From NCBI GenBank assembly GCA_022447825.1, contig JAKUTY010000014.1:1-46381 (forward strand): a DNA stretch of 46,381 nt. Reading direction: 5' to 3'. The stretch's first letter is position 1, and every line of letters starts with the position of its first letter. The notes below the pieces were generated by a model. That model searched no databases, was not told the origin of the DNA, and saw only the letters and a list, made by a program, of their open reading frames with translations. The DNA comes from SAR202 cluster bacterium. Its GTDB lineage: Bacteria > Chloroflexota > Dehalococcoidia > Lucifugimonadales > UBA826. A program made the position numbers and the translations under genes. This document shows, piece after piece, positions 1 to 10,644 of the stretch.

Positions 1-516
1 CGCCTCAGTGAGTTAGGTTATTCAATTGATAAGGATGATCTTAATGAAATATTTGAAACATTTAAAGAATTGGCAGATAGAAAAAGAGAAGTTACAGACC
101 AAGACTTAGAATCTTTGATGTCTTCTAGAAGAAGGATTGCTGATATTCCTGTGATTTATAAACTTGAACATGTTCAAGTTTCTACGGGAGATCATGAAGT
201 CCCTACCGCAACAGTAAAAGTTTCAAATTCACAAGATGAAGTGTTTACTGATGCAGCCACAGGAACAGGGCCTGTAGATGCAGTATATCAGGCGATCAAC
301 AGAGTAGTTGGAGTTGATAATACTTTAACAGAATATAGAGTTGATGCAGTCACTGAAGGTATTGATTCCTTGGGAGATGTTACCATACGGATTGAGAGTC
401 ATGGAGACACTTTTGTAGGAAGAGGAAGTGACACAGATATTATTGTTGCAAGTGCAAAAGCTTATATGAATGCATTGAATAGAGCTGTAAGTGCAGATGA
501 AAAATTTCAGAATTAA
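1..516 (+). CDS. leuA: 2-isopropylmalate synthase, C-terminal part (5' end outside window)
   Basis: Frame is open from base 1 (RLSELGYSIDKDDLNEIFETFKELADRKREVTDQDLE...). LeuA C-terminal regulatory domain pattern (VPTATVKVSNSQDEVFTDAATGTGPVDAVYQAI). Directly upstream of leuC-leuD. The ORF-track start at 70 is probably internal. Confidence 0.9.
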   Translation, partial: RLSELGYSIDKDDLNEIFETFKELADRKREVTDQDLESLMSSRRRIADIPVIYKLEHVQVSTGDHEVPTATVKVSNSQDEVFTDAATGTGPVDAVYQAINRVVGVDNTLTEYRVDAVTEGIDSLGDVTIRIESHGDTFVGRGSDTDIIVASAKAYMNALNRAVSADEKFQN

Positions 517-531
517 ATTAGGAGTATTTAA

Positions 532-1935
532 TTGATGGCACCTCGAACATTGTTTGATAAAATTTGGGATTCACATGTTATTAAAGAAGAACAGGGTAAG
601 CCTTCACTTTTGTATGTTGACCTGCACTTAGTACATGAAGTTACTTCTCCTCAGGCATTTGATGGGTTAAGGATGTCAGGTCGTAAAGTAAGAAGACCTG
701 ATTTGACAGTTGCTGTGGCAGACCATAATACCCCTACTTGGGATTTGTCATTACCTATTACTGACCCTATTGCTCAACAGCAACTAGATACTTTAGGAAA
801 TAATTGTGACGAATTTGGATTAACTCTGTACGATAGGTTTAGTCCTATGCAGGGTATAGTTCACGTGATAGGTCCAGAACAAGGTCATACTCAGCCCGGA
901 AAAATAATTGTTTGTGGTGATAGTCATACATCTACTCATGGAGCCTTTGGGGCTTTTGCTATGGGTATTGGAACATCAGAGGTAGAGCATGTTTTAGCTA
1001 CTCAGACATTGAGGCAATTTAAACCAAAAACGATGGAAATTAGAGTAGAAGGTTCAGTTTCTGATGGAGTGACTGCAAAAGACATTATTTTAGCCATAAT
1101 TGGCAAAATTGGTACAGCTGGAGCTACTGGTTATGCTGTTGAGTATACTGGAGAAGCTATTAGACAGCTTTCAATGGAAGGACGTATGACTGTTTGCAAC
1201 ATGAGTATAGAGGCTGGTGCCCGTGCAGGTATGGTTGCTCCAGATCAAAAAACTTTTGAATATATGAAAGGAAGAGAATTCGTTCCTAAAAATGCTGATT
1301 TTGATATGGCAGTAGAAAAATGGAGTCATTTGGCGTCTGATCAAGATGCAGAATATGACAAAGTTTTAGTGATTCAAGGAAACGAAATTGAACCTCATGT
1401 TACTTGGGGAACAAACCCAGGAATGGTTTTACCGATTAATTCAGAAGTGCCTAATCCCTTGGATTACGATGATCCCGGTGAAAAACAAGCAGTAGAAAGA
1501 GCTTTGGAATATATGGATTTAGAACCTGGGACTAGGTTAGAAGATATTTCTTTAGATAGAGTATTTATAGGATCATGCACTAATTCTAGAATTGAAGATT
1601 TACGTGCAGTAGCAAAGATTGCAGAAGGTAAAAAAGTTAGTGATGATGTCTATGCAATGGTAGTGCCTGGATCTGTTGCTGTAAAAAAACAAGCAGAGAG
1701 TGAAGGGATTGATAAAATTTTGTCAGATGCTGGTTTTGATTGGAGAGAAGCTGGCTGTTCAATGTGTTTAGGGATGAATCCGGATATTTTGCAACCTGGA
1801 GAACGGTGTGCTTCAACTTCAAATAGAAATTTTGAAGGCCGTCAAGGTAAAGGTGGTAGAACACATTTGGTTAGTCCTGAAATGGCCGCTGCTGCTGCTA
1901 TTGAAGGACATTTTGTAGATATTAGAAATTGGTAA
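532..1935 (+). CDS. leuC: 3-isopropylmalate dehydratase large subunit
   Basis: Aconitase-family motifs [31 protein letters not shown] and [14 protein letters not shown]. Start is TTG 532 or ATG 535. Confidence 0.97.
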   Translation: MMAPRTLFDKIWDSHVIKEEQGKPSLLYVDLHLVHEVTSPQAFDGLRMSGRKVRRPDLTVAVADHNTPTWDLSLPITDPIAQQQLDTLGNNCDEFGLTLYDRFSPMQGIVHVIGPEQGHTQPGKIIVCGDSHTSTHGAFGAFAMGIGTSEVEHVLATQTLRQFKPKTMEIRVEGSVSDGVTAKDIILAIIGKIGTAGATGYAVEYTGEAIRQLSMEGRMTVCNMSIEAGARAGMVAPDQKTFEYMKGREFVPKNADFDMAVEKWSHLASDQDAEYDKVLVIQGNEIEPHVTWGTNPGMVLPINSEVPNPLDYDDPGEKQAVERALEYMDLEPGTRLEDISLDRVFIGSCTNSRIEDLRAVAKIAEGKKVSDDVYAMVVPGSVAVKKQAESEGIDKILSDAGFDWREAGCSMCLGMNPDILQPGERCASTSNRNFEGRQGKGGRTHLVSPEMAAAAAIEGHFVDIRNW

Positions 1936-1957
1936 ATAACCCTAATGTGAGGAAAAA

Positions 1958-2566
1958 ATGGAACCTATTAGATTAATTGAAGGAAATGTTGCTCCTTTAG
2001 ACAGAGTTAATGTAGATACAGATCAGATCATACCTAAACAATTTCTTAAAAGAGTGGAAAGAACTGGGTTTGGAGAATTTCTTTTTTATGATTGGAGATA
2101 TTTAGAAGATGGTTCTGAAAATCCTGATTTTATTTTGAACCAAAATTCTTATAGAGATGCGAGCATATTGGTTAGCGGTAGAAATTTTGGTTCAGGTTCT
2201 TCTAGAGAACATGCACCATGGGCTTTGCAGGACTTTGGAATCAAATGTATTCTTGCGCCAAGTTTTGCAGACATTTTTTATAATAACTGTTTTCAGAATG
2301 GGGTTTTGCCAATTGTACTTCCTGAAGATGTTGTGCAAAATATAATTTCTAACTCTGAATCAGATGAAAATTATAGTCTTTCTGTGGATTTAGAATCTCA
2401 AAAGATTTGGGATTCTAACGAAGAAGTAGTGTTGGATTTTGATATTGAACCATTTCGAAGACACTGTCTTTTGAATGGATTAGACGACATTGGATTAACT
2501 TTGGAGCAAGAAGACAGCATTAATGATTTTGAAGCTAGTAGATCAAAATTTGGTGGAGTTACATAG
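1958..2566 (+). CDS. leuD: 3-isopropylmalate dehydratase small subunit
   Basis: Swivel-domain motifs [20 protein letters not shown] and [19 protein letters not shown]-like gagg upstream. Confidence 0.97.
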   Translation: MEPIRLIEGNVAPLDRVNVDTDQIIPKQFLKRVERTGFGEFLFYDWRYLEDGSENPDFILNQNSYRDASILVSGRNFGSGSSREHAPWALQDFGIKCILAPSFADIFYNNCFQNGVLPIVLPEDVVQNIISNSESDENYSLSVDLESQKIWDSNEEVVLDFDIEPFRRHCLLNGLDDIGLTLEQEDSINDFEASRSKFGGVT

Positions 2567-2569
2567 ATT

Positions 2570-4867
2570 CTAAGGGCTTAATAGGACGTCTCTAGATTTT
2601 GAACCGTCACTAGCACTAACTATTCCCATGTCTTCTAATTCATCCATCAATCTGGCAGCTCTAGGATATCCTATTCTAAGTCTTCTTTGTAAAAGAGAAG
2701 TTGATATTTTATTGTTTTTTTGCGCTACTGCAATTGCTTGATCTATCAATTGATCTGACTTTGATGAATCATCTATATTAGATTGTAAGTTTATTGGATC
2801 TCCAACAGTATGTATGTCTATTTGAGGTTTAAAACCTGCAGGGGTGTTTTTCCAATGAGAAACCAAGTTATTTATTTCGTTATCGCTTATAAAAACATTT
2901 TGAACCCTTGAAGGCCTTGTTCCGTCAATTGGCTGGTACAACATATCCCCTCTACCTAATAGCTTTTCGGCTCCTGCAGTATCCATGATTGTTCTAGAGT
3001 CAATTTGTGAGGTGACTGCAAAGCTGATTCTACTTGGGAAATTCGCCTTTATTAGTCCTGTAATCACGTCAACTGAGGGTCGTTGAGTAGCAATAATTAA
3101 ATGTATTCCTGTGGCTCTGCCTAATTGGGCAAGTCTGCAAATTGATTGCTCCACATCAAATGCTGCAGTCATCATTAGATCTGCCAATTCATCTATAGCC
3201 ACTACTATGTAGGGGAATTTTGATGGAGATTTTTGATTGTAGGATTCTATATTTCGTGCCCCAATTTCTTCCATTTGGCGATATCGGTCCATCATTTCAC
3301 GAATTATGCCTTTTAATGTATTCACAACTTGATCGGTTTCAACGATTACAGGTTCTATCAAGTGAGGAATTTGATTGTATGGGGTAAGCTCTACTCTTTT
3401 AGGATCAACTAGTACCATTTGGAGTTGTGCTGGAGTTCTTTCCATTATTAAGCAAGAAATTATTGCGTTGATACACACACTTTTACCGCTTCCAGTTGCT
3501 CCAGCTATAAGAAGGTGCGGCATTTTTGTAAGATCAAATACTACTTCGTCTCCATCTGAACCTTTTCCTAGAGCTATAGGTAATGCAGCTTTAGTTTCAA
3601 AATCTTTATAAATATTGCTTTCCATTACATTTCTTAATGCTACTAAACTAGGGTTAGGGTTTGGCACTTCTATTCCTAACAGTGATTCTCCCATTACAGG
3701 AGTTTCAATTCGAAGGCTGGGGGTTTTTAATGCTAGAGATAGATCTTTTTCGCGTCTTAAAATAGTGTCAACACTTACGCGAGTTTTTTCCTCAACTTTT
3801 GAAATAACCTGTTTACCATTTTCATCTTTTGTTTTTTCATTTTTGTTTTTTCTTACCCATCCAGGTTGAATTCCATACATAGTCACTGTAGGACCAGGTC
3901 TAACTTTTTCTACATCTATTTCTACCTTGTATTCGGCAAATGTGTTTTTGATTATTTGAGAGGTTGAAGAAATTTCATCAGCACTTATTCCCCCTTGAGA
4001 GGCAGAAGATAAAATATTTAGGTTAGGTAAAGCCCATTTTTTTTTTGAGGAATTATGGTTGCTAGAATTTTCATTAACCGGACTAGATAGGAGAGGATTA
4101 TCGGTTTCCCAAAATTGATTTTGTCTTTTAGCATCAGTTGTGTTTTTAACAGGCTGACTAAATCGATCCATATTCGCTGTTGATACTGATTCGTCGTTCA
4201 CTGGGGTTTCAAAATAAACATTCTCATCAGGTTTTTGTTCTTTCTTTTCGTTGAGAACAAAATATCCTAGATTTTGTGCAGTTGATCCCCAGGATGAATT
4301 TGATTCAGAGTCGAGTTTGATCTCAGGTTTATGTACTTCAATAATTTGATCATTCTTTGAACTGATCGGATTTGTTGAGGTAGAGATATTTTGATGTTGG
4401 TAATTAGATACAATTTTTTTTGATAATAACGATAGTAATTGGAAAATAATCTTAAATGATTGGAAAATTAAATTGACTGATTTGGGATTAATTATAATTA
4501 AAGTCAGTAAAAACAAACTAGAAATTCTTAAAATTTGAATAGATGCAGAACTTCCTAAAATACTAGAACCTATTGAACCCCCTAAATCTGTATTGATTGA
4601 TTGATTTGTCCACCCTGGGAATCCGTTTGGAGGATTAATTAGGCTCAAGATTCCCCAAACTGCTACCGTTAAAACTAATAATCCTAGAATAATTTGAGGT
4701 CGAAAGAACGAAAATTCCCTGATAGATTTAATTCTTAATAAAGCTAAAAAATAAAAAGACCAAATTGAAATTAGGAATATTCCTAGCCCCGTAGTCATGA
4801 AAACTTTTTCTATATTTTCAATTAGGATTGTCACTATTAATTCCCTAATTTCAGTGATGAATCTCAA
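2570..4867 (-). CDS. ftsK: FtsK/SpoIIIE-family DNA translocase
   Basis: Walker A GATGSGKSVCIN, LVDPKRVELTPYNQIPHL, DELADLMM, ATQRPSVDVITGLIKANFPSRISF. C-terminal gamma winged helix (STSLLQRRLRIGYPRAARLMDELEDMGIV). N-terminal hydrophobic segments. Confidence 0.95.
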   Translation of the reverse strand: MRFITEIRELIVTILIENIEKVFMTTGLGIFLISIWSFYFLALLRIKSIREFSFFRPQIILGLLVLTVAVWGILSLINPPNGFPGWTNQSINTDLGGSIGSSILGSSASIQILRISSLFLLTLIIINPKSVNLIFQSFKIIFQLLSLLSKKIVSNYQHQNISTSTNPISSKNDQIIEVHKPEIKLDSESNSSWGSTAQNLGYFVLNEKKEQKPDENVYFETPVNDESVSTANMDRFSQPVKNTTDAKRQNQFWETDNPLLSSPVNENSSNHNSSKKKWALPNLNILSSASQGGISADEISSTSQIIKNTFAEYKVEIDVEKVRPGPTVTMYGIQPGWVRKNKNEKTKDENGKQVISKVEEKTRVSVDTILRREKDLSLALKTPSLRIETPVMGESLLGIEVPNPNPSLVALRNVMESNIYKDFETKAALPIALGKGSDGDEVVFDLTKMPHLLIAGATGSGKSVCINAIISCLIMERTPAQLQMVLVDPKRVELTPYNQIPHLIEPVIVETDQVVNTLKGIIREMMDRYRQMEEIGARNIESYNQKSPSKFPYIVVAIDELADLMMTAAFDVEQSICRLAQLGRATGIHLIIATQRPSVDVITGLIKANFPSRISFAVTSQIDSRTIMDTAGAEKLLGRGDMLYQPIDGTRPSRVQNVFISDNEINNLVSHWKNTPAGFKPQIDIHTVGDPINLQSNIDDSSKSDQLIDQAIAVAQKNNKISTSLLQRRLRIGYPRAARLMDELEDMGIVSASDGSKSRDVLLSP

Positions 4868-6512
4868 CTATTACTACTGGTTTTTTACCAGTAACTTTTG
4901 AAACAAAAGATTTTACTTCTGTAACCAATTTTCTCTTTATAGTATCTAAATCTATATCCTTAGATGAGGAATTGGCTAGCAATGTTTGTACAAAATTTCC
5001 AGTATTTTCTGAAATCTCATAGTCTGTAAATTCATCAAATAATCCATAAGAACTTAATGTAACAGAGGGATTTGATGAATTGATATTTAAAGAGTTGATA
5101 GATATGTAAATTATGCCGTGACGCGAAAGCTCTTTCCTATCAGAAATCAAATGACTTTTAACATTTCTAATAGCTTTACCATCAAAGTATAAGTTTTCCG
5201 CAGGCACCTCATCTGTAACCTCTGCTGAATATGGAGTAATTTCTAGTACGTCACCATTTTTGATTACAAAGGTATTTTGATTAGGTATTCCCATTTCTTG
5301 TGCAATTTTTGAATGTGCTACTAGATGTCGGTGTTCTCCATGAACAGGTATAAAATATTGTGGTTTTGCTAAGCTGATCATTAGTTTTAATTCTTCTTGA
5401 CTGGCATGTCCTCTAACATGAACTTTTGAAATTTTGTTGTAAATCACATCTGCACCTTGTTTAAAAAGTTTGTCAATATTTTTAACCACTTGAGGCTCAT
5501 TGCCGGGAATAGGAGAAGAGGAAAATATGAATTTATCCCCATTTTTAACAATGATTCTTGGATGTATTTCATTAGCGATTTGAGTCATAACTGAAGTTGG
5601 TTCGCCTTGTGATCCTGTTGTAATCATTACACATTTTTGGTCAGGGAGTTTGAGTAATGAATTGATATCAGTGATACAGTTTTTAGAATCATTTAAGTAT
5701 CCTAACTTTAATGCCATTTTGATGTTAGTACTCATCTTTCTTCCTACAACGGCTACTTTTTTATCTGTTCTTTTACAGGCATCAATTATTTGTTGGATTC
5801 GATATATTTGTGAAGCAAAAGTAGAAATTATTACTCTTCCCTTAGCGCTACTAATTTCTTCATAAAGTGTATTGGTGACTTGAGACTCAGATGGTGTAAA
5901 ACCTTTAAGCTCTGCATACGTAGAGTCTGAACATAGTGCTAAAACACCTTTAGAAAATAATGATGAAAGGGACTGAAAATCAATTAATTTACCATCTGTA
6001 GGAGTGTGATCAATTTTGAAATCTCCAGTATGAACTATCATTCCTAAAGGGGTATCTATGGTAATTCCCATTGCATCTGGGATTGAGTGGCACACATTAA
6101 AAAATTGTATTGAAAACTTAGAAATGGATATTTTTTCAAAAGGTTCAATTATTTTTAAAGTAGTTTTTGCGATAGAACCAAATTCTTTAAGTTTTACACT
6201 GATCAATCCATGAGTAAATTTAGAAGAATAAATGGGTGCATTAGTATGTTCTAGTAAAAAAGGAAGACCGCCTATATGGTCCTCATGACCATGAGTGATC
6301 AAAATCCCCTTAATTTGATGAGAAATTTTTTTAATAAAAGACATATCCGGTATTCCTAAATCAACACCTAACAAATCTGCTGGTGGAAAAGAAATCCCAC
6401 AATCTATTATTAAATAATCTTCTTCATATCCTACTAACATCATGTTTCGGCCTATTTCACCTAAGCCTCCTAAATGGACAATTTTGATTTTGGATTTTGG
6501 ATTTATGTTCAT
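4851..6512 (-). CDS. Ribonuclease J family metallo-beta-lactamase/beta-CASP exoribonuclease
   Basis: ITHGHEDHIGGLPFLL metal-binding motif, GGLGEIGRNMMLV N-terminus, PVHGEHRHLVAHSKIA, and beta-CASP features. Confidence 0.93.
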   Translation of the reverse strand: MNINPKSKIKIVHLGGLGEIGRNMMLVGYEEDYLIIDCGISFPPADLLGVDLGIPDMSFIKKISHQIKGILITHGHEDHIGGLPFLLEHTNAPIYSSKFTHGLISVKLKEFGSIAKTTLKIIEPFEKISISKFSIQFFNVCHSIPDAMGITIDTPLGMIVHTGDFKIDHTPTDGKLIDFQSLSSLFSKGVLALCSDSTYAELKGFTPSESQVTNTLYEEISSAKGRVIISTFASQIYRIQQIIDACKRTDKKVAVVGRKMSTNIKMALKLGYLNDSKNCITDINSLLKLPDQKCVMITTGSQGEPTSVMTQIANEIHPRIIVKNGDKFIFSSSPIPGNEPQVVKNIDKLFKQGADVIYNKISKVHVRGHASQEELKLMISLAKPQYFIPVHGEHRHLVAHSKIAQEMGIPNQNTFVIKNGDVLEITPYSAEVTDEVPAENLYFDGKAIRNVKSHLISDRKELSRHGIIYISINSLNINSSNPSVTLSSYGLFDEFTDYEISENTGNFVQTLLANSSSKDIDLDTIKRKLVTEVKSFVSKVTGKKPVVIVEIHH

Positions 6513-7102
6513 AATAATTTTATTTGATGATTTTTTTGAGATTTGACTAATTTATAAAGAATTTGATGGATTTGTTCAAAATCATGGAACATTTTTGTTT
6601 TGAGGTTTGGGTTATATAAAGCTGCCGCAGGATGATACATAGGAAATACAGTTAAGTGTTTCCATTGATGTGGGAACCCTCTAGATTCACTCATTGTTTT
6701 GTCAGGGAAGAACTTTTGAAATGCAAATTTTCCTAACGTGATGATCACTTTAGGGTTGATATATTGAATTTGCATATCTATAAACTGGCTACATTCAAAA
6801 ATCTCTTCTTTAAATGGATCTCTATTTTTGGGAGGTCTACATTTGATCATATTAGTAATGAAAATATCATTACGGGATAAGTTGATATGGTTTAAAAGCT
6901 CATCTAGAACTTTCCCAGCACGACCAATAAATGGTATTCCTTCTATATCTTCATTAGCACCTGGAGCTTCACCGATTAAAAAGATTTCGGCCTTAGAATT
7001 TCCTGATCCGGGTACAGTGTAATTACGAGTTTTATGTAAAGAACAATTGGTACAATTTGAGATTAGATCTGATATTACTTCAATTTTAGGGGATTTTTGC
7101 AA
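6509..7102 (-). CDS. Type-4 (4Fe-4S) uracil-DNA glycosylase
   Basis: CTNCSLHKTR, FLIGEAPGANEDIEGIPFIGRAGKVLDELL, NMIKCRPPKNRDP, and MYHPAA. TTG start. Overlaps the RNase J start. Confidence 0.9.
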   Translation of the reverse strand: MQKSPKIEVISDLISNCTNCSLHKTRNYTVPGSGNSKAEIFLIGEAPGANEDIEGIPFIGRAGKVLDELLNHINLSRNDIFITNMIKCRPPKNRDPFKEEIFECSQFIDMQIQYINPKVIITLGKFAFQKFFPDKTMSESRGFPHQWKHLTVFPMYHPAAALYNPNLKTKMFHDFEQIHQILYKLVKSQKNHQIKLL

Positions 7103-7182
7103 TGAAGATTGTGGATGAATGATAAAATCCTTGAAACTAACTTAAATTGATCGTAACAGTCAAAAAGTTTGAAATCAACTAT

Positions 7183-8046
7183 ATGAGGAATGATTTGTAT
7201 CAAGTAGGAATTTTTGGAGAAAAACTTTCACACTCTTTATCTCCCATTTTTCAAAATGTGGCTTTTGAATATTGTGAAATTCACGCTTCATATGAAGTTT
7301 GGGAACTATCTTCTGACCAATTACTTGAACGAGTTAATTTATTAAGACAATCTAATACATTAGGTGCTAACGTAACAATTCCATACAAAGAACTCGCTTA
7401 TAAAATGGTTGATGAATTAGACGAAACAGCTCTTCAAATTGGAGCAATCAATACTATTGTGAATAATTCAGGTGTTTTAAAAGGTTACAATACAGATATA
7501 ACTGGATTTATCCGTTCTTTAAAGGAAATTGCATCGTTTTCACCATCTGGAAAAAATGTTTTGATTTTAGGTGCAGGAGGTGCAGCTAGAGCAGCTATTT
7601 TTGGATTGCTTAATGAAAATGTAAATTCAATTACTGTAGCCAATAGAACAGAGGGTAGGGCGGTGAAGATGTTGGATGATTTTGGGGTAAACAAAGAAAT
7701 TTTTAAAATCATGTCAATTTATGATGAAAAATTGACTCAAGTTTCACTTAATTCTGACTTGATAATTAATGCGACATCTGTCGGAATGCAGCATTCTGAA
7801 ATGGAAAATGAAAGCATATTATCTACTCATCAGATTCCTAGTAATTGTGTTGTATATGACATAGTTTACAACCCTCTTTTAACCCCACTTTTAAAAAATG
7901 CTCAAATTGCTGGAGCCGAAATTATGCAGGGCTTATGGATGTTGATTTTTCAGGGAGTAGATTCTTTTGAATTATGGACAGGGAAATCCGCACCCATTCA
8001 AAAAATGTATAAAAAAGCAATGGAAACATTTGATTCTCAACATTGA
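7183..8046 (+). CDS. aroE: Shikimate dehydrogenase
   Basis: GIFGEKLSHSLSPIFQN, GANVTIPYKE, AINTIVNNSGVLKGYNTDITGF, LGAGGAARAAIFGL, NATSVGM. ATG at 7183 preferred; the ORF track begins at TTG 7147. Confidence 0.93.
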   Translation: MRNDLYQVGIFGEKLSHSLSPIFQNVAFEYCEIHASYEVWELSSDQLLERVNLLRQSNTLGANVTIPYKELAYKMVDELDETALQIGAINTIVNNSGVLKGYNTDITGFIRSLKEIASFSPSGKNVLILGAGGAARAAIFGLLNENVNSITVANRTEGRAVKMLDDFGVNKEIFKIMSIYDEKLTQVSLNSDLIINATSVGMQHSEMENESILSTHQIPSNCVVYDIVYNPLLTPLLKNAQIAGAEIMQGLWMLIFQGVDSFELWTGKSAPIQKMYKKAMETFDSQH

Positions 8047-8076
8047 TTTAGTACAGAATCAAGTTTGTTATGGTTG

Positions 8077-10638
8077 TTAATTCTTGGTGAATTTTTCTTG
8101 TAAATCGTCTAGGATAGTTAATGCTTGCATCGGTGTGATTTCATGAATATTAATTTTAGAAAGAAGACGTTTTATTTCATGATTTTCAGAAGGGATTAGA
8201 GATAATTGCTTGGATGATTCAAAATGATTCTTATTTGGGTCGGTAGATTTCTCAAAACTTTGTAGTAAATCTTTAGCTCTATCGATAATATCTTTGGGTA
8301 TTCCGGCTAAATCTGCTACATGTATTCCATAACTTTTTCCTGCTCCACCCGGAGCAATCTTTCTCAAAAAAATTATATTACCTGAATTTTCTTCCACAGT
8401 TACTTGAAGGTTTTTAGCATGTTCAAGATTTTCAGCTACGTCAATCATTTCATGGTAATGAGTGGCAAAAATAGTTTTACTTTGAAGGGCAGGATGGTTG
8501 TGGATAAATTCAACTACTGATTGGGCTATAGCTAGTCCATCATAAGTGCTAGTCCCTCTGCCAATTTCATCTAATAAGATTAAAGATTGTGACGTCGCAT
8601 TGTTCAGAATACTTGCAGTTTCAACCATTTCAACCATAAATGTAGATTGCCCTACACTAAGATCATCTTGAAGACCTACTCTAGTAAATATTCTATCTAC
8701 TAAACCAATTTCTGCAGATGATGCAGGTACAAAACAGCCTATTTGAGCCATTAAAGTAATTAGTCCAACTTGTCGTAAATACGTAGATTTGCCGGCCATA
8801 TTTGGTCCAGTTAATACATTAATTTTATTTCCATTTCCCCCAATTTTAATATCATTGACGATATATTCATTTCTGGGGACAAGTTTTTCTACTACAGGAT
8901 GACGGCTATCATTAATTTCTAAATCCAGGTTGTTTGATATTTTGGGCTTAACATAATTGTTGACTGTAGATGCTGTAGTTAGACTACATAACACATCTAT
9001 TATCGAGACACCTTTTGCAGAATCTAATATTGAATCAATAGACAATGAAATTTGATGACAAATTTGTTTGAAAATGTCATTTTCAATATTTTCTATTTTT
9101 TCTTTTGCATTAAGAATTTCATCTTCAAAAATTTTTAACTCTTCGGTAATAAATCTTTCTGCTCCTACTAAAGTTTGTTTTCTAATATATCCTTCTGGTA
9201 CCTGAGAAAGGTTGCTTTTACTAATTTCAATATAGTATCCAAACACTCTGTTGAATCCTATTTTTAAAGATTTGATCCCGCTTTTCTCTTTTTCTTTATT
9301 TTCAAGGTTAGCGATAGATGTTTGAGAATTTTGAGAAATTTTAATTAAATTGTCTAATTCTTTTGAAAATCCTTTTTGTATTGTTTTACCATTTCCAATT
9401 AGTGTAGACGCATCGTTATTAATAGAAGAGGAAATTAAATGGATAATATCTGAATGAGAATTTAATGGTGAATTTAGCCATGCTAAGTTGGATGTTTTGC
9501 TGTTTTGAAGGATTTGTTTTATTTTACTAATTCCTTTAAGGCTACTAGAAATGGCTAATAAATCTCTCGGATTTGCGGATCCAGAATTAACTTTTGAAAT
9601 CAATCTTTGTAAATCAGAGATAGTTTCTAGTTGGTCTGAAATTTTCTTAAGAATTTCAGGAGAATTTTTGAATTCAGAGATAGTGTTAGAGCGTTGATAA
9701 ATTTCACTGATGTCTAATAAAGGTTGGCTAATCCAATTTCTTAAAAGTCTACTGCCCATTGGTGTATGAGTAAAATTTAAGATGTTGAATAAAGAGTGGT
9801 TTTTCGATTCTGATCTACCTGCCTTGAAAAGTTCAAGATTGTTGATTGTCTGACTATCTAAAGTCATGAAAGCCTTGGTTGAAAATGTTTTTAAATTTGT
9901 GATGTTAGGAATAGATAAAGGTTGATTCTTTTGTACATATGAAATTATTCCAGCACATGCTCTTGTAGCTAGATCTAATTGAGAGCATCCAAATGCCTCA
10001 AGGGATTTAACTTGAAAATGTTTTTTTAAGATTTCTTGCGCCGATTCGAGATACGGAATTATCGAATGTTCTTCTCTGATTATATGAAGAGATTGGTTTT
10101 GGAAATTGAATTGTGATTTATTTGAAACTACTATTTCTTTAGGGTTAATCCTTGCTATCTCAGATTGTAAATATTCTATAGGAACTTCAGTGGTTAAAAA
10201 TTCACAGGTTGTGATATCTATGTAAGCTATTCCTACAGATTGATCATCAGTAACTAAACACATCAGAAAATTATTTAAATTTTTATCAATTAAATTGTCT
10301 TCTATTACAGTTCCTGCTGTCACAACTCTAACAACTGACCTGTCAACAATTCCTTTTGAATCTTTTGGATCACTGGTTTGTTCACAAATAGCTACTCTGT
10401 AACCATTATTAATTAATTGAGGTAAATAATTGTCTATAGCATGAAAGGGAATCCCTGCTAGAGGAATTTTGTTTCCTTTACCCATTTCTCTAGAAGTCAG
10501 TGCAATTTGTAATTCTTTAGATAAAATTTTGGCGTCATTGTCAAAAGTTTCATAAAAGTCGCCCATTCTAAAAAAAAGAATCTCATTAGGGTAATCATCT
10601 TTGATTTTCAGGTATTGGATTCGAGCGGGTGTCGTCAT
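8077..10638 (-). CDS. mutS: DNA mismatch repair protein MutS
   Basis: FFRMGDFYETF, TGPNMAGKSTYLRQVGLI, DEIGRGTSTYDGLAIA, and ATHYHEM. Confidence 0.97.
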   Translation of the reverse strand: MTTPARIQYLKIKDDYPNEILFFRMGDFYETFDNDAKILSKELQIALTSREMGKGNKIPLAGIPFHAIDNYLPQLINNGYRVAICEQTSDPKDSKGIVDRSVVRVVTAGTVIEDNLIDKNLNNFLMCLVTDDQSVGIAYIDITTCEFLTTEVPIEYLQSEIARINPKEIVVSNKSQFNFQNQSLHIIREEHSIIPYLESAQEILKKHFQVKSLEAFGCSQLDLATRACAGIISYVQKNQPLSIPNITNLKTFSTKAFMTLDSQTINNLELFKAGRSESKNHSLFNILNFTHTPMGSRLLRNWISQPLLDISEIYQRSNTISEFKNSPEILKKISDQLETISDLQRLISKVNSGSANPRDLLAISSSLKGISKIKQILQNSKTSNLAWLNSPLNSHSDIIHLISSSINNDASTLIGNGKTIQKGFSKELDNLIKISQNSQTSIANLENKEKEKSGIKSLKIGFNRVFGYYIEISKSNLSQVPEGYIRKQTLVGAERFITEELKIFEDEILNAKEKIENIENDIFKQICHQISLSIDSILDSAKGVSIIDVLCSLTTASTVNNYVKPKISNNLDLEINDSRHPVVEKLVPRNEYIVNDIKIGGNGNKINVLTGPNMAGKSTYLRQVGLITLMAQIGCFVPASSAEIGLVDRIFTRVGLQDDLSVGQSTFMVEMVETASILNNATSQSLILLDEIGRGTSTYDGLAIAQSVVEFIHNHPALQSKTIFATHYHEMIDVAENLEHAKNLQVTVEENSGNIIFLRKIAPGGAGKSYGIHVADLAGIPKDIIDRAKDLLQSFEKSTDPNKNHFESSKQLSLIPSENHEIKRLLSKINIHEITPMQALTILDDLQEKFTKN

Positions 10639-10644
10639 AGAATT

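Noticed and set aside
1637-1864. 75-aa minus-strand ORF inside leuC
   Set aside because: Antisense to a strongly conserved gene; low-complexity His/Gln-rich translation and no independent support.
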